Source of the DNA: Armatimonadota bacterium | GTDB taxonomy: Bacteria; Armatimonadota; Fimbriimonadia; Fimbriimonadales; Fimbriimonadaceae | DNA length: 64,000 nucleotides | Assembly (NCBI GenBank): GCA_025360125.1 | Contig: JANYCU010000009.1 | Span: 1-64,000 of the forward strand | Direction: 5' to 3' | Shown: positions 49,652 through 59,242 of the stretch, piece by piece | Layout: each line of letters starts with the position of its first letter | Numbering within the stretch: the stretch's first letter is position 1 | Made by a program: the position numbers and the translations under genes | The notes under the pieces: model-generated | The model's database searches: none | Told to the model about the DNA's origin: nothing | What the model saw: the letters and a program-made list of their open reading frames with translations, nothing else

Positions 49652-50466
49652 TCTATGTTCTGATCGGTTTGATTATTGGCCTATTAGCGGGATTTATCTT
49701 CTATCACCGAACACGAAAACCGTACTTCGCCCATGCCGAATACTGGGTCTACTCGAATAATCACGAGATGCCCAGCACCGAAAAGCTGATGGTTCGCCTC
49801 GTGGGAAGCAATCCTTACGTCCAGCAGGGTCAAAACCCAATCGGCGGTGCAGAGGGACTTGTCCTCAGCGACATTCGACTCAAAATTGCCTTGCTCCTCA
49901 AAACAAGGAATCAGAACCTGTTCGACGGGCGGCGAGTCCCCGCCTCAATCGCAGACCAGCACGATTTTATTCGCGAAATCGGCTCGTTTCAATCCATCGT
50001 GAAGCTTCAGTACATCAGCACAACGAAATTGAAAGACAAGCGACACCTTCAATTCTTAATGCATGCGGCCGACGCAACCGCCGAAATCTGCGAATCGGGC
50101 TGGATTCTCGACAAAGTCACCGGAGTACTTCGAACCAAGACCGAGCAAACGGAAATCCTCGCCAAGAATTTCAACGTAACCAAGCTCGAATTCCATGCCC
50201 GGCTTGAGGCGAACATGGACAATTCATTCTCGTCGTTTGGGCTGATCAAGGTAGGAATTGCTGACTTCGATACCCATCCTGTCGCGGCTGATCAAGTTCA
50301 GTTGGTGCGAGAGATTTTGGAACGGTACATGACCCTGAGTTGGGAGAGAGGAGAAGCATTTCCCGACCCAATCAAAGCCTACGACGATGAGTTCTTCATG
50401 CTCCAGAAACCAACCCGACACAACCGCACCATCATGCGAATTGTTCGCAAACAAATGATCCCTTAA
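49648..50466 (+). CDS. Membrane-anchored protein of unknown function
   Basis: 272 residues from ATG 49648 (ATGA overlap decides the start). One N-terminal membrane helix (MIYVLIGLIIGLLAGFIFYHR) and a large soluble domain beginning AEYWVYSNNHEMPSTEKLMVRLVGSNPYV. The middle (HLQFLMHAADATAEICESGWILDKVTGVLRTK) looks like a compact alpha/beta fold, somewhat like DUF4261. The coupled zinc ribbon gene before it suggests a shared complex. Its stop overlaps the convergent xth gene. Confidence 0.5.
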   Translation: MIYVLIGLIIGLLAGFIFYHRTRKPYFAHAEYWVYSNNHEMPSTEKLMVRLVGSNPYVQQGQNPIGGAEGLVLSDIRLKIALLLKTRNQNLFDGRRVPASIADQHDFIREIGSFQSIVKLQYISTTKLKDKRHLQFLMHAADATAEICESGWILDKVTGVLRTKTEQTEILAKNFNVTKLEFHARLEANMDNSFSSFGLIKVGIADFDTHPVAADQVQLVREILERYMTLSWERGEAFPDPIKAYDDEFFMLQKPTRHNRTIMRIVRKQMIP

Positions 50467-51233
50467 CGATCAAATTCGGCAATGACAAACGTGTGATCGC
50501 TAGGCCGCTCTCGCAATCTTGCCTCGACATCAATCACACAAGAAGTACATTGCTCGGCCAGAGCTTCTGTCGTGTAAATATGGTCGATCCGCCATCCAAT
50601 TCCCCTTTGAACTGCGCCAGGAACCACAAAATCCCAATAAGTGTACTGCTTGGGCTCAAAATTATGAACTCGAAAGAGGTCGATCAGCCCGTAGCCGACG
50701 ATCTTTGAGAGTCTTGAGAATTCGTCTGGATGGTGCCCGACGCTACCGAGCAACTTCGCCGAATCCCATACGTCGTGAGGCTGGGGCGCAACGTTAATAT
50801 CTCCCATCCAAAGCAGTTGCATGCTTGAGTCTTGAGCATCAAGAAGCTCCCGAAACTTCTCGAGCCACTTCATTTTGTATTCCCACTTTTCCGAACCAAC
50901 TGTATTTCCATTGGGAACGTAAGTGTTGATCATTCGGATTCCCTGAATAGTTGCCGCGATAATCCGCGCATCCTCGGGCATATCAGGCTCTCCGAAGCCC
51001 TTGGAGACATCGGTCATGGGGTGCTTCGAAAGAAGCGCCACGCCGTTCCAAGCCTTTTGGCCGTTCAGTGCTACTTCGTAGCCGAGGGCTTCAAATTCTG
51101 CTCGGGGAAATTTGTCATCTTCGACTTTCGTTTCTTGTATTCCAAGAACGTCGACAGGATTTTCCTGCAGCCATTGAACCAATAGCGGAAGTCGAGCTCG
51201 AACGGAAGCGGCGTTGTAGGTAGCGACTCGCAC
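50463..51233 (-). CDS. xth: Exodeoxyribonuclease III
   Basis: 256 residues, normal length. Catalytic blocks of the EEP fold: YNAASVRARL with Asn7, IQETKVED with Glu in QET (about 33-35), MGDINVAP (Asp/Asn pair, about 143-150), WRIDHIYTT and RPSDHTFVIAEF (Asp/His, about 245-247). It cuts DNA at abasic sites and removes 3'-blocking groups in base-excision repair. Stand-alone gene. Confidence 0.93.
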   Translation of the reverse strand: MRVATYNAASVRARLPLLVQWLQENPVDVLGIQETKVEDDKFPRAEFEALGYEVALNGQKAWNGVALLSKHPMTDVSKGFGEPDMPEDARIIAATIQGIRMINTYVPNGNTVGSEKWEYKMKWLEKFRELLDAQDSSMQLLWMGDINVAPQPHDVWDSAKLLGSVGHHPDEFSRLSKIVGYGLIDLFRVHNFEPKQYTYWDFVVPGAVQRGIGWRIDHIYTTEALAEQCTSCVIDVEARLRERPSDHTFVIAEFDR

Positions 51234-51242
51234 GTCTTCATT

Positions 51243-51947
51243 TTAGCTCTTTGGATAATGAAACGGAATCACCCGTGTCCGGTCCTTTTCAAGGATTTTG
51301 ATTTCACACTTGCTGCCCGGCTCGAACTTAGTCGTCTCCGCAATCAGCGAAACCCTTCGATTGAGGCCCCATCGAATCTCTGGCATCAAGTCATTTTCAG
51401 TTGGTTTGCTCGGCCATGCGGTAAATTTTGCCAAGACTTGATCCCATGTATCCTTTAAAACTTCATCCGGACGCCGCTGCTGAATGTCTTGCACAACATG
51501 ATAGTCAACTGGCGTCCAAGGTTTGTCAACCTGGTGCATCTCAATTTTGATCTTGTCGAGTGCTTCGGGTTTCGCCGAATTGTCGACGTCACCATCAATC
51601 ATATCGACGGTACAAAGTCGGGCTAGCCGAACAACAGCGAAGGTTTTGCCAGTGAATTGGCCTGCGCACTTCTCCCAAGTCGCGTTGACAACCTCTTGTG
51701 AGGTCCCAGCCGCCAATTGGTACCCAAGCCATCGACTGAGCAAACCTGGAGTGACAAAGACGACTTCTTCGACGTTTTGATTGCGTTCACCATCGAACCA
51801 CTGTCCAATCACAATTCGAGAGTCTTTCTCGGTTCGGTCAATTCCTTTGCCTTTAGCAAAAAGTTGCTTGCCTAGTTTCAGTTCCGATTCAATCGGGGTC
51901 CCGACCACCGAGTCCGAAATCGCAACAAAACACAACAGAGACGTCAT
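51243..51947 (-). CDS. Probable secreted protein of unknown function
   Basis: 234 residues; short hydrophobic start (MTSLLCFVAISDSVVG) that may be a weak signal peptide. The rest is a mixed alpha/beta protein (VVIGQWFDGERNQNVEEVVFVTPGLLSRWLGYQL, KTFAVVRLARLCTVDMID) and ends KIEILEKDRTRVIPFHYPKS. No family recognised. It is divergent from pyrC. Confidence 0.5.
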   Translation of the reverse strand: MTSLLCFVAISDSVVGTPIESELKLGKQLFAKGKGIDRTEKDSRIVIGQWFDGERNQNVEEVVFVTPGLLSRWLGYQLAAGTSQEVVNATWEKCAGQFTGKTFAVVRLARLCTVDMIDGDVDNSAKPEALDKIKIEMHQVDKPWTPVDYHVVQDIQQRRPDEVLKDTWDQVLAKFTAWPSKPTENDLMPEIRWGLNRRVSLIAETTKFEPGSKCEIKILEKDRTRVIPFHYPKS

Positions 51948-51988
51948 ACAATCATTGTTGGCAAGAAAATCTAATCCAAAATAGTGAA

Positions 51989-53320
51989 ATGAGTTTCGAT
52001 TTAATTATTCATGGCGCGACCGTCATCACGCCATTTGGCCGAGAACGCCAGGATGTGGCTGTCCTTAATGGAATCATTGAGGCCGTAGGAGACTTATCGG
52101 GATTTGAAGCCACAGAAATAATTGACGCAAAGGGACTTTATTTGATGCCCGGAGGAATCGATACTCAGGTTCATTTCCGAGAGCCCGGACTTACCCATAA
52201 AGAGGATCTGGCTTCAGGATCATTGGCCGCCATTTGCGGTGGGGTCACAAGCTTTCTCGAAATGCCCAACACCAAGCCGGAGACAACCACGCCGCAAGCA
52301 TTGGCTGATAAGGTTTCAGCGGCAACTGGGCGCTGCTGGTCGAACTTTGGCTTCTTTTTCGGGGCAACTCCATCGAACGCATCCCATCTAAGCGAATTTG
52401 AAAATCTCCCCGGCACTCCAGGCGTCAAAATCTTTGTCGGAAGCTCCACTGGTGACCTTTTGGTTGACAAGGAGGAAGACCTCCGCCAGGTACTTTTGAA
52501 CGGTCATAAACGGGTCGCCGTTCACTCCGAAGACGAAGCCCGAAATATTGAGCGCAAAGCCCTCATCAGCGATCACCCAACCCCTCATGAGCATCCATTC
52601 CTGCGTGATGCTGAAAGCGCCCGGATCTCGACCGAGCGATTGATTCGCCTCTGCGAAGAGACGGGCAGGCCGATCCACATCCTGCACATCTCGACCGCCG
52701 ACGAATTACCATTGATTGAGGTTGCCAAGGCCAAGGGCCTGCCAATAACGTGTGAAATAACTCCCCAGCACCTTTGGTTTGCTGCACCAAGTTGCTATGA
52801 TAAGCTTGGAACTAAGGCGCAAATGAATCCGCCCTTGAGGGATGCATTTCATCAAAGAGCCCTTTGGGATGCCCTTGATCGAGGAGTTTTCGATGTCTTT
52901 GGATCCGATCACGCTCCTCACACGATCGAAGAAAAGGCGAAGCCCTATCCAAGTTCCCCCAGCGGCATGCCCGGCGTTGAAACGATTCTCCCCGTATTGT
53001 TGGATTTCGCAGCTCGGGGAAAAATTTCGTATGAGACCATCGTTGCGATGTTCTGTGCCCGCCCGGCCGAGTTATACAGCATAAAGCGCAAAGGAAATGT
53101 GGAACTTGGCTCCGATGCCGATCTCGTGCTGTTTGACCCCAATCAATCTTGGACGGTTGACGAAAAGATTCTTCACTCCAAAAGCGGTTGGAGTCCTTAC
53201 GATGGCGTGACCCTGACGGGCAAAATCCGGTCAGTTTTTCTCGCAGGACAGTTGGTATCGTCGAATGGACAACCAGTCGGTACGCCAAAAGGGCGCTGCC
53301 TAGAATTTGGTGAGCAGTAA
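51989..53320 (+). CDS. pyrC: Dihydroorotase (class I type)
   Basis: 443 residues. Amidohydrolase motifs: VHFREPG (61-67), the carboxylated Lys in GVKIFVGSSTGD (Lys near 154), VAVHSEDE (about 177), HILHISTADE (about 230), and FGSDHAPHT with the catalytic Asp (about 309). The usual first metal His (HVH) reads TQVH here, a known variant of this family with one His replaced by Gln. It closes carbamoyl-aspartate to dihydroorotate in pyrimidine synthesis. The DinB gene follows two bases later and may be co-transcribed. TAGTGAA lies before the ATG. Confidence 0.88.
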   Translation: MSFDLIIHGATVITPFGRERQDVAVLNGIIEAVGDLSGFEATEIIDAKGLYLMPGGIDTQVHFREPGLTHKEDLASGSLAAICGGVTSFLEMPNTKPETTTPQALADKVSAATGRCWSNFGFFFGATPSNASHLSEFENLPGTPGVKIFVGSSTGDLLVDKEEDLRQVLLNGHKRVAVHSEDEARNIERKALISDHPTPHEHPFLRDAESARISTERLIRLCEETGRPIHILHISTADELPLIEVAKAKGLPITCEITPQHLWFAAPSCYDKLGTKAQMNPPLRDAFHQRALWDALDRGVFDVFGSDHAPHTIEEKAKPYPSSPSGMPGVETILPVLLDFAARGKISYETIVAMFCARPAELYSIKRKGNVELGSDADLVLFDPNQSWTVDEKILHSKSGWSPYDGVTLTGKIRSVFLAGQLVSSNGQPVGTPKGRCLEFGEQ

Positions 53321-53322
53321 TC

Positions 53323-53781
53323 ATGGACCAACGCGAACACCTCCTCATCCTTGCCGACTATGAAAAATGGGCGAATGAGCAATGGCTCAAATTCTTCGCA
53401 GAGGCTCCATCCCATCCTGGCGGCGGCCAATTCGTTGCCAAGGCAGATGAAGTTCTGGGGCACATCGTCCAATGCTATTGGCATTGGTTTAACTTGATGT
53501 CGGGCACCAACGTTGAGACCACTGGTGACCGAAAGGTTGATATGGCGGCCCAGCACGCCAAGATGCGGGACTACATTTCAGGATGCGACCTTGAAGCTAA
53601 AGTTCAGCGCTCTTGGCCAGAATACGGAACGTATGAGTGGAAGACCTACCAGTTGATTCAACACGCGCTTTGCCATGGATCATATCATCGTGGACAGATT
53701 CGTGCCTTGGCCGAAGCCCACGGCTTTGAGGAATGGCCCGATACGGACTTTGAAGCCTTTGCTGGTGTTAAGATTGGTTAG
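53323..53781 (+). CDS. DinB-family protein
   Basis: 152 residues of the DinB/YfiT four-helix bundle. His residues that bind a metal in the family are HIVQCYWHW (about 47-55) and HGSYHRGQIRA (about 119-129). Members often act as thiol- or metal-dependent transferases (bacillithiol/mycothiol) or unknown enzymes. It starts two bases after the pyrC stop. Function in this organism unknown. Confidence 0.85.
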   Translation: MDQREHLLILADYEKWANEQWLKFFAEAPSHPGGGQFVAKADEVLGHIVQCYWHWFNLMSGTNVETTGDRKVDMAAQHAKMRDYISGCDLEAKVQRSWPEYGTYEWKTYQLIQHALCHGSYHRGQIRALAEAHGFEEWPDTDFEAFAGVKIG

Positions 53782-53811
53782 CCATTTCGCCAAGCGGTAT
53801 CCTTATATCGT

Positions 53812-54417
53812 ATGCCTCAGCTCATTCTTGTTCGTCACGGACAGTCACTCTGGAACCTCGAGGATCGATTTACGGGCTGGGTCGACGTACCATTGACCGC
53901 CCTTGGCGAGCAAGAAGCCCTCAACGCGGGATTGAAGCTCAAAGGCATCCAAGTTGACGTTGCCTACACAAGCACGCTACAGCGAGCCCAGAACACGCTG
54001 AAGAACATATTGTCGAGCATGGGGGTCGAAGTACCGACGATTCGGGATGAGGCCCTGAACGAGCGCCACTATGGCGATTTGCAAGGATTGAACAAAGCTC
54101 AGACCGCGGTAAAGTTTGGCGCAGACCAAGTAAAGATTTGGCGTCGAAGTTATGACGTTCCGCCTCCGAACGGTGAATCTCTCAAAGACACCGCGGCAAG
54201 AACCCTTCCCTTCTTTGATCGATGCATTCTTGGCGATATCGCTCAAGGAAAAAACGTTTTGGTCGTCGCTCACGGAAACTCAAATCGTTCGATCGTCATG
54301 CAGCTTGATAAGCTGACTCGCGAGCAGGTTCTGGAGCTGAATTTAGGAACGGCCGTTCCACTCATCTATGACTTAACGCCCGAAGGCGAAGTCTTGGGTA
54401 AGAAGATCCTCAGCTAG
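53812..54417 (+). CDS. gpmA: 2,3-bisphosphoglycerate-dependent phosphoglycerate mutase
   Basis: 201 residues. Histidine-phosphatase core: LVRHGQSLWNLEDRFTGWVDVPLT with catalytic His (RHG, 8-10) and the GpmA-typical FTGW; ERHYGDLQGLNKAQTAVKFG (86-105); VAHGNSNRSIVM with the second His (about 150). It interconverts 3- and 2-phosphoglycerate in glycolysis. At about 200 residues it is shorter than E. coli GpmA (250), closer to the compact type. GTAT before the ATG lacks a clear RBS. Confidence 0.9.
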   Translation: MPQLILVRHGQSLWNLEDRFTGWVDVPLTALGEQEALNAGLKLKGIQVDVAYTSTLQRAQNTLKNILSSMGVEVPTIRDEALNERHYGDLQGLNKAQTAVKFGADQVKIWRRSYDVPPPNGESLKDTAARTLPFFDRCILGDIAQGKNVLVVAHGNSNRSIVMQLDKLTREQVLELNLGTAVPLIYDLTPEGEVLGKKILS

Positions 54418-54595
54418 ACTTTTTCTTTTCGAGCTGCTTAGTTCGAGCCTCTAAGTGCTCGATCTTGTCGTTCATTTCGTTGAGCAGATTATCAGGAGTT
54501 TCTTCCTTCTCTTCTTTTTGCTTCAACATCCAAGCGAGTACGCCAACCCCAACTCCGATTCCCATTAGCAGGGTCAACGTCTTTTTCATCTTCAT
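54410..54595 (-). CDS. Small membrane protein with coiled-coil tail
   Basis: 61 residues: one N-terminal membrane helix (TLTLLMGIGVGVGVLAWML, 6-24) and a charged coiled-coil tail (EEKEETPDNLLNEMNDKIEHLEARTKQLEKKK). Resembles YtxH-like small anchors but is not clearly assigned. Convergent with gpmA (8-base overlap). A bidirectional terminator lies upstream of its start, separating it from the SBBP gene. Confidence 0.55.
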   Translation of the reverse strand: MKMKKTLTLLMGIGVGVGVLAWMLKQKEEKEETPDNLLNEMNDKIEHLEARTKQLEKKKSS

Positions 54596-54614
54596 AACTC
54601 TACCCAGAATATAC

Positions 54615-54651
54615 GAAAAAAGGGTTCCAGCCGTTGCTGGAACCCTTTTTC
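54615..54651. terminator. Terminator for the SBBP surface protein gene
   Basis: AAGGGTTCCAG pairs with CTGGAACCCTT across the loop CCGTTG, with AAAAAA before (54616-54621) and TTTTT after. On the minus strand it terminates the large SBBP gene ending at 54668, 20 bases upstream. Confidence 0.88.
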
Positions 54652-54667
54652 ATTTTAGTTGCTGTTA

Positions 54668-57600
54668 CTAGATTATGACGAACAGCGTGGTCGAGACACT
54701 CGTCCCGTTTCCGGATGGACTAACCGTGGCCGTTATCTGAGTCGACAAGTTCCGTGGAATTCGTCGAGTCTGCAGAGTAATGGTCGTTGAGTTAGTGCCG
54801 AGCGGAATGGTGAAGGTCTTGATCGAGCCAGCGATATTTACCAACGAAGAGTTCGTAAAGATCAACTTACCAGGAGTTGCCACTGGAACATTGCGGTTCA
54901 CAGTAACCACGACTTGAATCGTGGAGTTCTGACGAACCCGGTTCGTTGGCAGGATCTTGATACTCGTCACTTCCGTAGCCTTGATTACCAATGTTGCGAA
55001 CACAGGTGGCAATGTTCCGGCACTCGCCGTAAACGTTGCAGTAACAGTGTCAGAAACAACTGGTGTTGTTATGGCAAAGGTCGCAACTGGGTTTCCAACA
55101 GTGAATACTGGCTGAGTAATACCTACACCAGCGATATCGCAAGTGATGGTATTCATTGAGAAGCCAGTAATCGCAGGAGCACTCAAGGTGATTTTTCCAG
55201 TTGCACCTTGACCACCAAACACCGAGTTCGGCGTAATGGTGAAGGTGTACGTGAGAGCCAATACTTGAAGAGTATCGGATTTCACCAATCCTGGAATAAT
55301 CGGAGACGGACCTCGGTAGGCCGAGATCTTGACGTTCTCATCACCATTGAGAGCAAAGAGCCCTCGAATGTTAAAGGTCGTCTGAGTTGTCCCTTCTGGA
55401 ACGATGACCTCTGTGATAGGTACGTTGCTTGCATCAACCGGAGTGGCTATTCCTGGTTTATCAGAGAATAGTTGAACCCGTGCACCACCCACTGGCGCTG
55501 CCGCCGAGAGGGTTACGGTACCAACCGAAAGTCCACCACTTGGAATAACGTTCGGATTAACGACCAGCGAACTGACCAGATTAGCCTGAACATTAAGTGT
55601 CGCCGTCAGCGGACCATCAATTACTGTGTTGTCTGAAGGGCTCACGACTCGAACGACCTTAACTACTCGGCCGATATCGGCGGCTTCGAATGGCGTTACG
55701 ATCGTAAACGCACTTGATTGATTTGAGTTTGCCGGGATTGTAACCTGCGTCGGAGTCAGAACATATCCAGCCGGATTGCCGTTGATTGAAACATTCAACG
55801 TGCCAGCAGCACCTGTCTTACCGTCAAGATTGACATAACCCGTCACCGTACCACCCGCCGAAACAGGGTTAGGCGTGAGGACAATGTTAGTCAGTCTCGC
55901 AACGCTAACTCCAAGTGTTGCCGTTCGAACCACTCCAAGCAAGCCAGCATTGACCTGTGCAGTTGTTGCAGCATCCACACCATTGGTTGCAATGGTGAAG
56001 GTCGCTTGGCTTTGTCCCGCAGGAATGGTCAAGATGTTCGTCGCTACGTTCGGACCATCAGGGAATGAAACTACAGTTGGAACATCAGTCGTAAGGAGAA
56101 CACTCACACCACCTGTTGGAGCCACGCCGTTAAGCTTGACTGTTGCAGTTGTTGTGTTTCCACCAACGATGCTTGCACCATTGATGATGATTGTGTTCAA
56201 CCAAGGAACGATTTGAAGAGTAGCCGTCTTAAGGTTTCCAGAGTAGTTGGCTTTAACTTGGACGTTGACCTGGGCTGGTACAACTTTGCTGTATACGTTG
56301 TACGTTCCAGTTGTTTGTCCGGCAGGGATAATTATTTGCGAAGTAGTTGCAGCCGAAGTTGCAAGGAATGAGGCTGCTGCCCCATCTACCGCAGGGTTGA
56401 CAAACGAGAGATTAATTGTGGCGCCGCCTGCTGGTGCAGGACCCGAAAGAGTAATCGTTCCAACCGAAGAAGGAGGATTGGCAAGGCCTTGCGGATCACC
56501 ACCAGGAATTGGCGAAGGCGCCAAGGACATGGTACTAATAAGAGGCAATGACTCTCGGAATCGCAGTACGAAACCGTCTCGTCTGTATTGGATGCCTACA
56601 AGGGCACTTGGGCTGCCTCCAAAGGTCATATCGGGGAACCCGTCCTGGAAGTATGCATTGGCATCAGTAATTCTTCCGGGCCCCTGATCGGGCTCTGGGA
56701 ACTGCTTGAACGCCAAATTGGTGATAAATTCAGGATCAAGTCCACCAGATCGACCATTAATATCAGGTCTCCAAGTAACCACTGTACCAGTTGAATTGAT
56801 CAATGCATACCGGCGCCATGTGTCCGTCCAACCATAAACCCAAACGTCGCCGTTCGGGTCAACAAATGGAGCGAAGACTGCATCATCGAGAATGCCACCA
56901 ACATAAGTTGATCGAATGATAGAGGATGCCGTTTTGTCAAGGATCAGGAGCCAACCATCATTGGTTCGGACTTCTGGGATTGCTGGCATCGTATAGGCAG
57001 CACGAATAGGATTGACCAGCGGGATCGATCCTCCGTTTTGACGAGTATCAGACTCATACGGATCCCCTGGCGGGTTTTGAGTTGAGTCGTTGGCACTTAC
57101 AACGCCAGTTAGATACGCATTACCAATAGAGTCAACACCAATACCACAGGCAGTAATGTTTCCTCGGTTTCGAATATTGGTGGAGTAAACAATGGTTCCT
57201 CCGTCTGAACTAATCTTTGTAACAGTGATATAGTTCTCGCCGCTTTGGTAGATTTCACCAAAAACGCCAGAAGTTCTCGGGAAGTCGAACGAAGCTGATC
57301 GACCAAGCACGTATACGTTACCAGCGGGGTCGGTTGCGATCGTCGAACCGCCGAATTCAAACCCGGTGCCAGTGCCGTTTCCATCGTGGGTTCTAAAGAA
57401 CCCTTCGGTAACATCACCTGCAGCACCACCAACCAGTCCAGACCATGTCATGGTGCCAGCTGCGGCAAATTTTCTTACCCAAATATCGCTCTGTCGTTGT
57501 AGTCGACCATTCTGCCAAACGCTTGGCGTGGTCACAAACTTCGGAGTGCCTTGAGCAGTATCAGAGTTACCAGTGGCATTCAAAGTCCCCGAAAGGAAGA

Positions 57601-59026
57601 AGTTGCCGAGCAAGTCGTATGCGCCGCCCGTCAAAGTGACGGTATTTGGAGCGGTTGCTGCGGGCAGGCCCGATGCACCAGGGATGACAACGAAACCGTT
57701 CGTTTCGTCGTAGTCGACAGTGCCATAGAAGCTACCGCTGTTTGCGCCTGGAACAAATCCAGTGGCGCCATTGGCGGCCTTACAAAGACCAGTCAACATC
57801 ATTCGGATCGTTGCGCCTGGGGTAATGCTAGATTGTGGTCGCATTGAAAGCGACGTCACAGCAGTTACATCAGGGGTTGCCGTTGGTCCGCCAAAACGGA
57901 ACAATACTGGATTGCCCGAAATTGGGTGGAAAGGCGTTAAAATTGTCGTTGGATCAGAGGTGAAACGCAGGACCCAAACGTTTCCAGGGTTGCTATCTCC
58001 CGCGAATGAGGCAGAACTCGTAGAACCAACAACCCAAACGTTTCCGAGTGGATCGATTCTGACAAAGTTGCCTTGATCGTCGCCAGTTCCCGGAATCAAA
58101 GCGGAGTAATCGTGAACGTATACGTCACCCGTCAATCGTGATACGAATGCGTCTTTTCCGCCCAATCCGTTGAATCCAAACGGGCCATAGAGGACTGGAT
58201 AGATTGCGGAACGAGTGTAACCAGTAAGGTAAACGTTACCAACTGCGTCAGCTGCAACGCCTCGGACTTCATCGAAACCTTGGTCGCCACCATAGTAGGT
58301 GCCATAAACCAGCGGGTCAATGACAAGGTCCTTTGAGTGGTCGTAGGCACCAACGTTAAAACCAATGTGGGTAGCGTCAATCTGCTTAAAGCTAACCGGG
58401 ACTGAAATCTTCTTACCACCAACCATTTGGTAGGCAAAAAGACCTTCTTGGAACTTATCTCCAAGAACAGTATTGATTTGGAGCTTGTTGCCGGCAATAA
58501 CCTTAGCGCCTGCACCCTTGAAGTTGAACCGAATATCGTCGGATTTCGCACCTGGGTGAAGCAAAAAGTCATAGCGAGGAGCCTTTCCGTCAAAGTAAGC
58601 AACTGCGTCGACATTGTCGTAAACGCCGTTCAGCTTGACCTGACGATAATTGTGGGCTACGGGCATATTCTTACTTACGAATTGCTTAGTGCCCGCTTCA
58701 GAAGAGCCAACAGCCGTGAACGGCTTTGCTCCGTCGAACAACATTCCAACGGTATGACCAGCATAGGCCGCATTACCCTTGTCAGCGTTCGTTCTCTGAT
58801 ATTGGAAAACAAAGCCCTCTTTCGAGACCCAGAAATCCATTCCCGCGGCATGGCCGCCAAAAAGAGCTCTTTCATCCCATTGACCGACATTTTTTGTAAA
58901 CGTCGATGGTCGGGACTTTAACATTGATTGCCCAGCTTCAGGCTTCATCACTTGCGCATTCGCAAACGGGGAAACACCCAAAACCAAAGCACCGAGCCAA
59001 ATACGACTGCAGATTGATTTAGACAT
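54668..59026 (-). CDS. Giant surface protein with SBBP propeller and tandem Ig-like repeats
   Basis: 1452 residues from ATG 59026 (MSKSICSRIWLGALVLGVSPFANA is a signal peptide; the longer frame has no support). The N-terminal domain (FTKNVGQWDERALFGGHAAGMDFWVSKEGFVFQY) is DUF7948-like, followed by SBBP propeller repeats (YGTYYGGDQGFDEVRGVAADAVGNVYLTGYT; DPAGNVYVLGRS; DSIGNAYLTGVV). From about residue 880 seven ~90-residue Ig/Calx-beta-like repeats follow (VTLSAAAPVGGARVQLFSD, IPAGQSQATFTIAT, VIPEGTTQTTFNIRG patterns). Typical of secreted adhesins or S-layer-associated proteins of this group. No C-terminal anchor seen. Confidence 0.85.
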   Translation of the reverse strand: MSKSICSRIWLGALVLGVSPFANAQVMKPEAGQSMLKSRPSTFTKNVGQWDERALFGGHAAGMDFWVSKEGFVFQYQRTNADKGNAAYAGHTVGMLFDGAKPFTAVGSSEAGTKQFVSKNMPVAHNYRQVKLNGVYDNVDAVAYFDGKAPRYDFLLHPGAKSDDIRFNFKGAGAKVIAGNKLQINTVLGDKFQEGLFAYQMVGGKKISVPVSFKQIDATHIGFNVGAYDHSKDLVIDPLVYGTYYGGDQGFDEVRGVAADAVGNVYLTGYTRSAIYPVLYGPFGFNGLGGKDAFVSRLTGDVYVHDYSALIPGTGDDQGNFVRIDPLGNVWVVGSTSSASFAGDSNPGNVWVLRFTSDPTTILTPFHPISGNPVLFRFGGPTATPDVTAVTSLSMRPQSSITPGATIRMMLTGLCKAANGATGFVPGANSGSFYGTVDYDETNGFVVIPGASGLPAATAPNTVTLTGGAYDLLGNFFLSGTLNATGNSDTAQGTPKFVTTPSVWQNGRLQRQSDIWVRKFAAAGTMTWSGLVGGAAGDVTEGFFRTHDGNGTGTGFEFGGSTIATDPAGNVYVLGRSASFDFPRTSGVFGEIYQSGENYITVTKISSDGGTIVYSTNIRNRGNITACGIGVDSIGNAYLTGVVSANDSTQNPPGDPYESDTRQNGGSIPLVNPIRAAYTMPAIPEVRTNDGWLLILDKTASSIIRSTYVGGILDDAVFAPFVDPNGDVWVYGWTDTWRRYALINSTGTVVTWRPDINGRSGGLDPEFITNLAFKQFPEPDQGPGRITDANAYFQDGFPDMTFGGSPSALVGIQYRRDGFVLRFRESLPLISTMSLAPSPIPGGDPQGLANPPSSVGTITLSGPAPAGGATINLSFVNPAVDGAAASFLATSAATTSQIIIPAGQTTGTYNVYSKVVPAQVNVQVKANYSGNLKTATLQIVPWLNTIIINGASIVGGNTTTATVKLNGVAPTGGVSVLLTTDVPTVVSFPDGPNVATNILTIPAGQSQATFTIATNGVDAATTAQVNAGLLGVVRTATLGVSVARLTNIVLTPNPVSAGGTVTGYVNLDGKTGAAGTLNVSINGNPAGYVLTPTQVTIPANSNQSSAFTIVTPFEAADIGRVVKVVRVVSPSDNTVIDGPLTATLNVQANLVSSLVVNPNVIPSGGLSVGTVTLSAAAPVGGARVQLFSDKPGIATPVDASNVPITEVIVPEGTTQTTFNIRGLFALNGDENVKISAYRGPSPIIPGLVKSDTLQVLALTYTFTITPNSVFGGQGATGKITLSAPAITGFSMNTITCDIAGVGITQPVFTVGNPVATFAITTPVVSDTVTATFTASAGTLPPVFATLVIKATEVTSIKILPTNRVRQNSTIQVVVTVNRNVPVATPGKLIFTNSSLVNIAGSIKTFTIPLGTNSTTITLQTRRIPRNLSTQITATVSPSGNGTSVSTTLFVII

Positions 59027-59242
59027 AGACACTAAAAAGACACCTCTAACATGCATCCAAAAATTGGATTCACCGTGCGAAAAAAGACGCACGTATTCAT
59101 ACCAACTTTGCCATTATATTGCAGAACTCGCGATTAAGCTAGTCCTAACGACAAATCAAGACGAAGTTCCTGCAAGAAATGTTTCCTTGGGAACCCTTTT
59201 TTCTTGTATGAATTCATTCAGTACGTGGAATAAACCCTCAAG

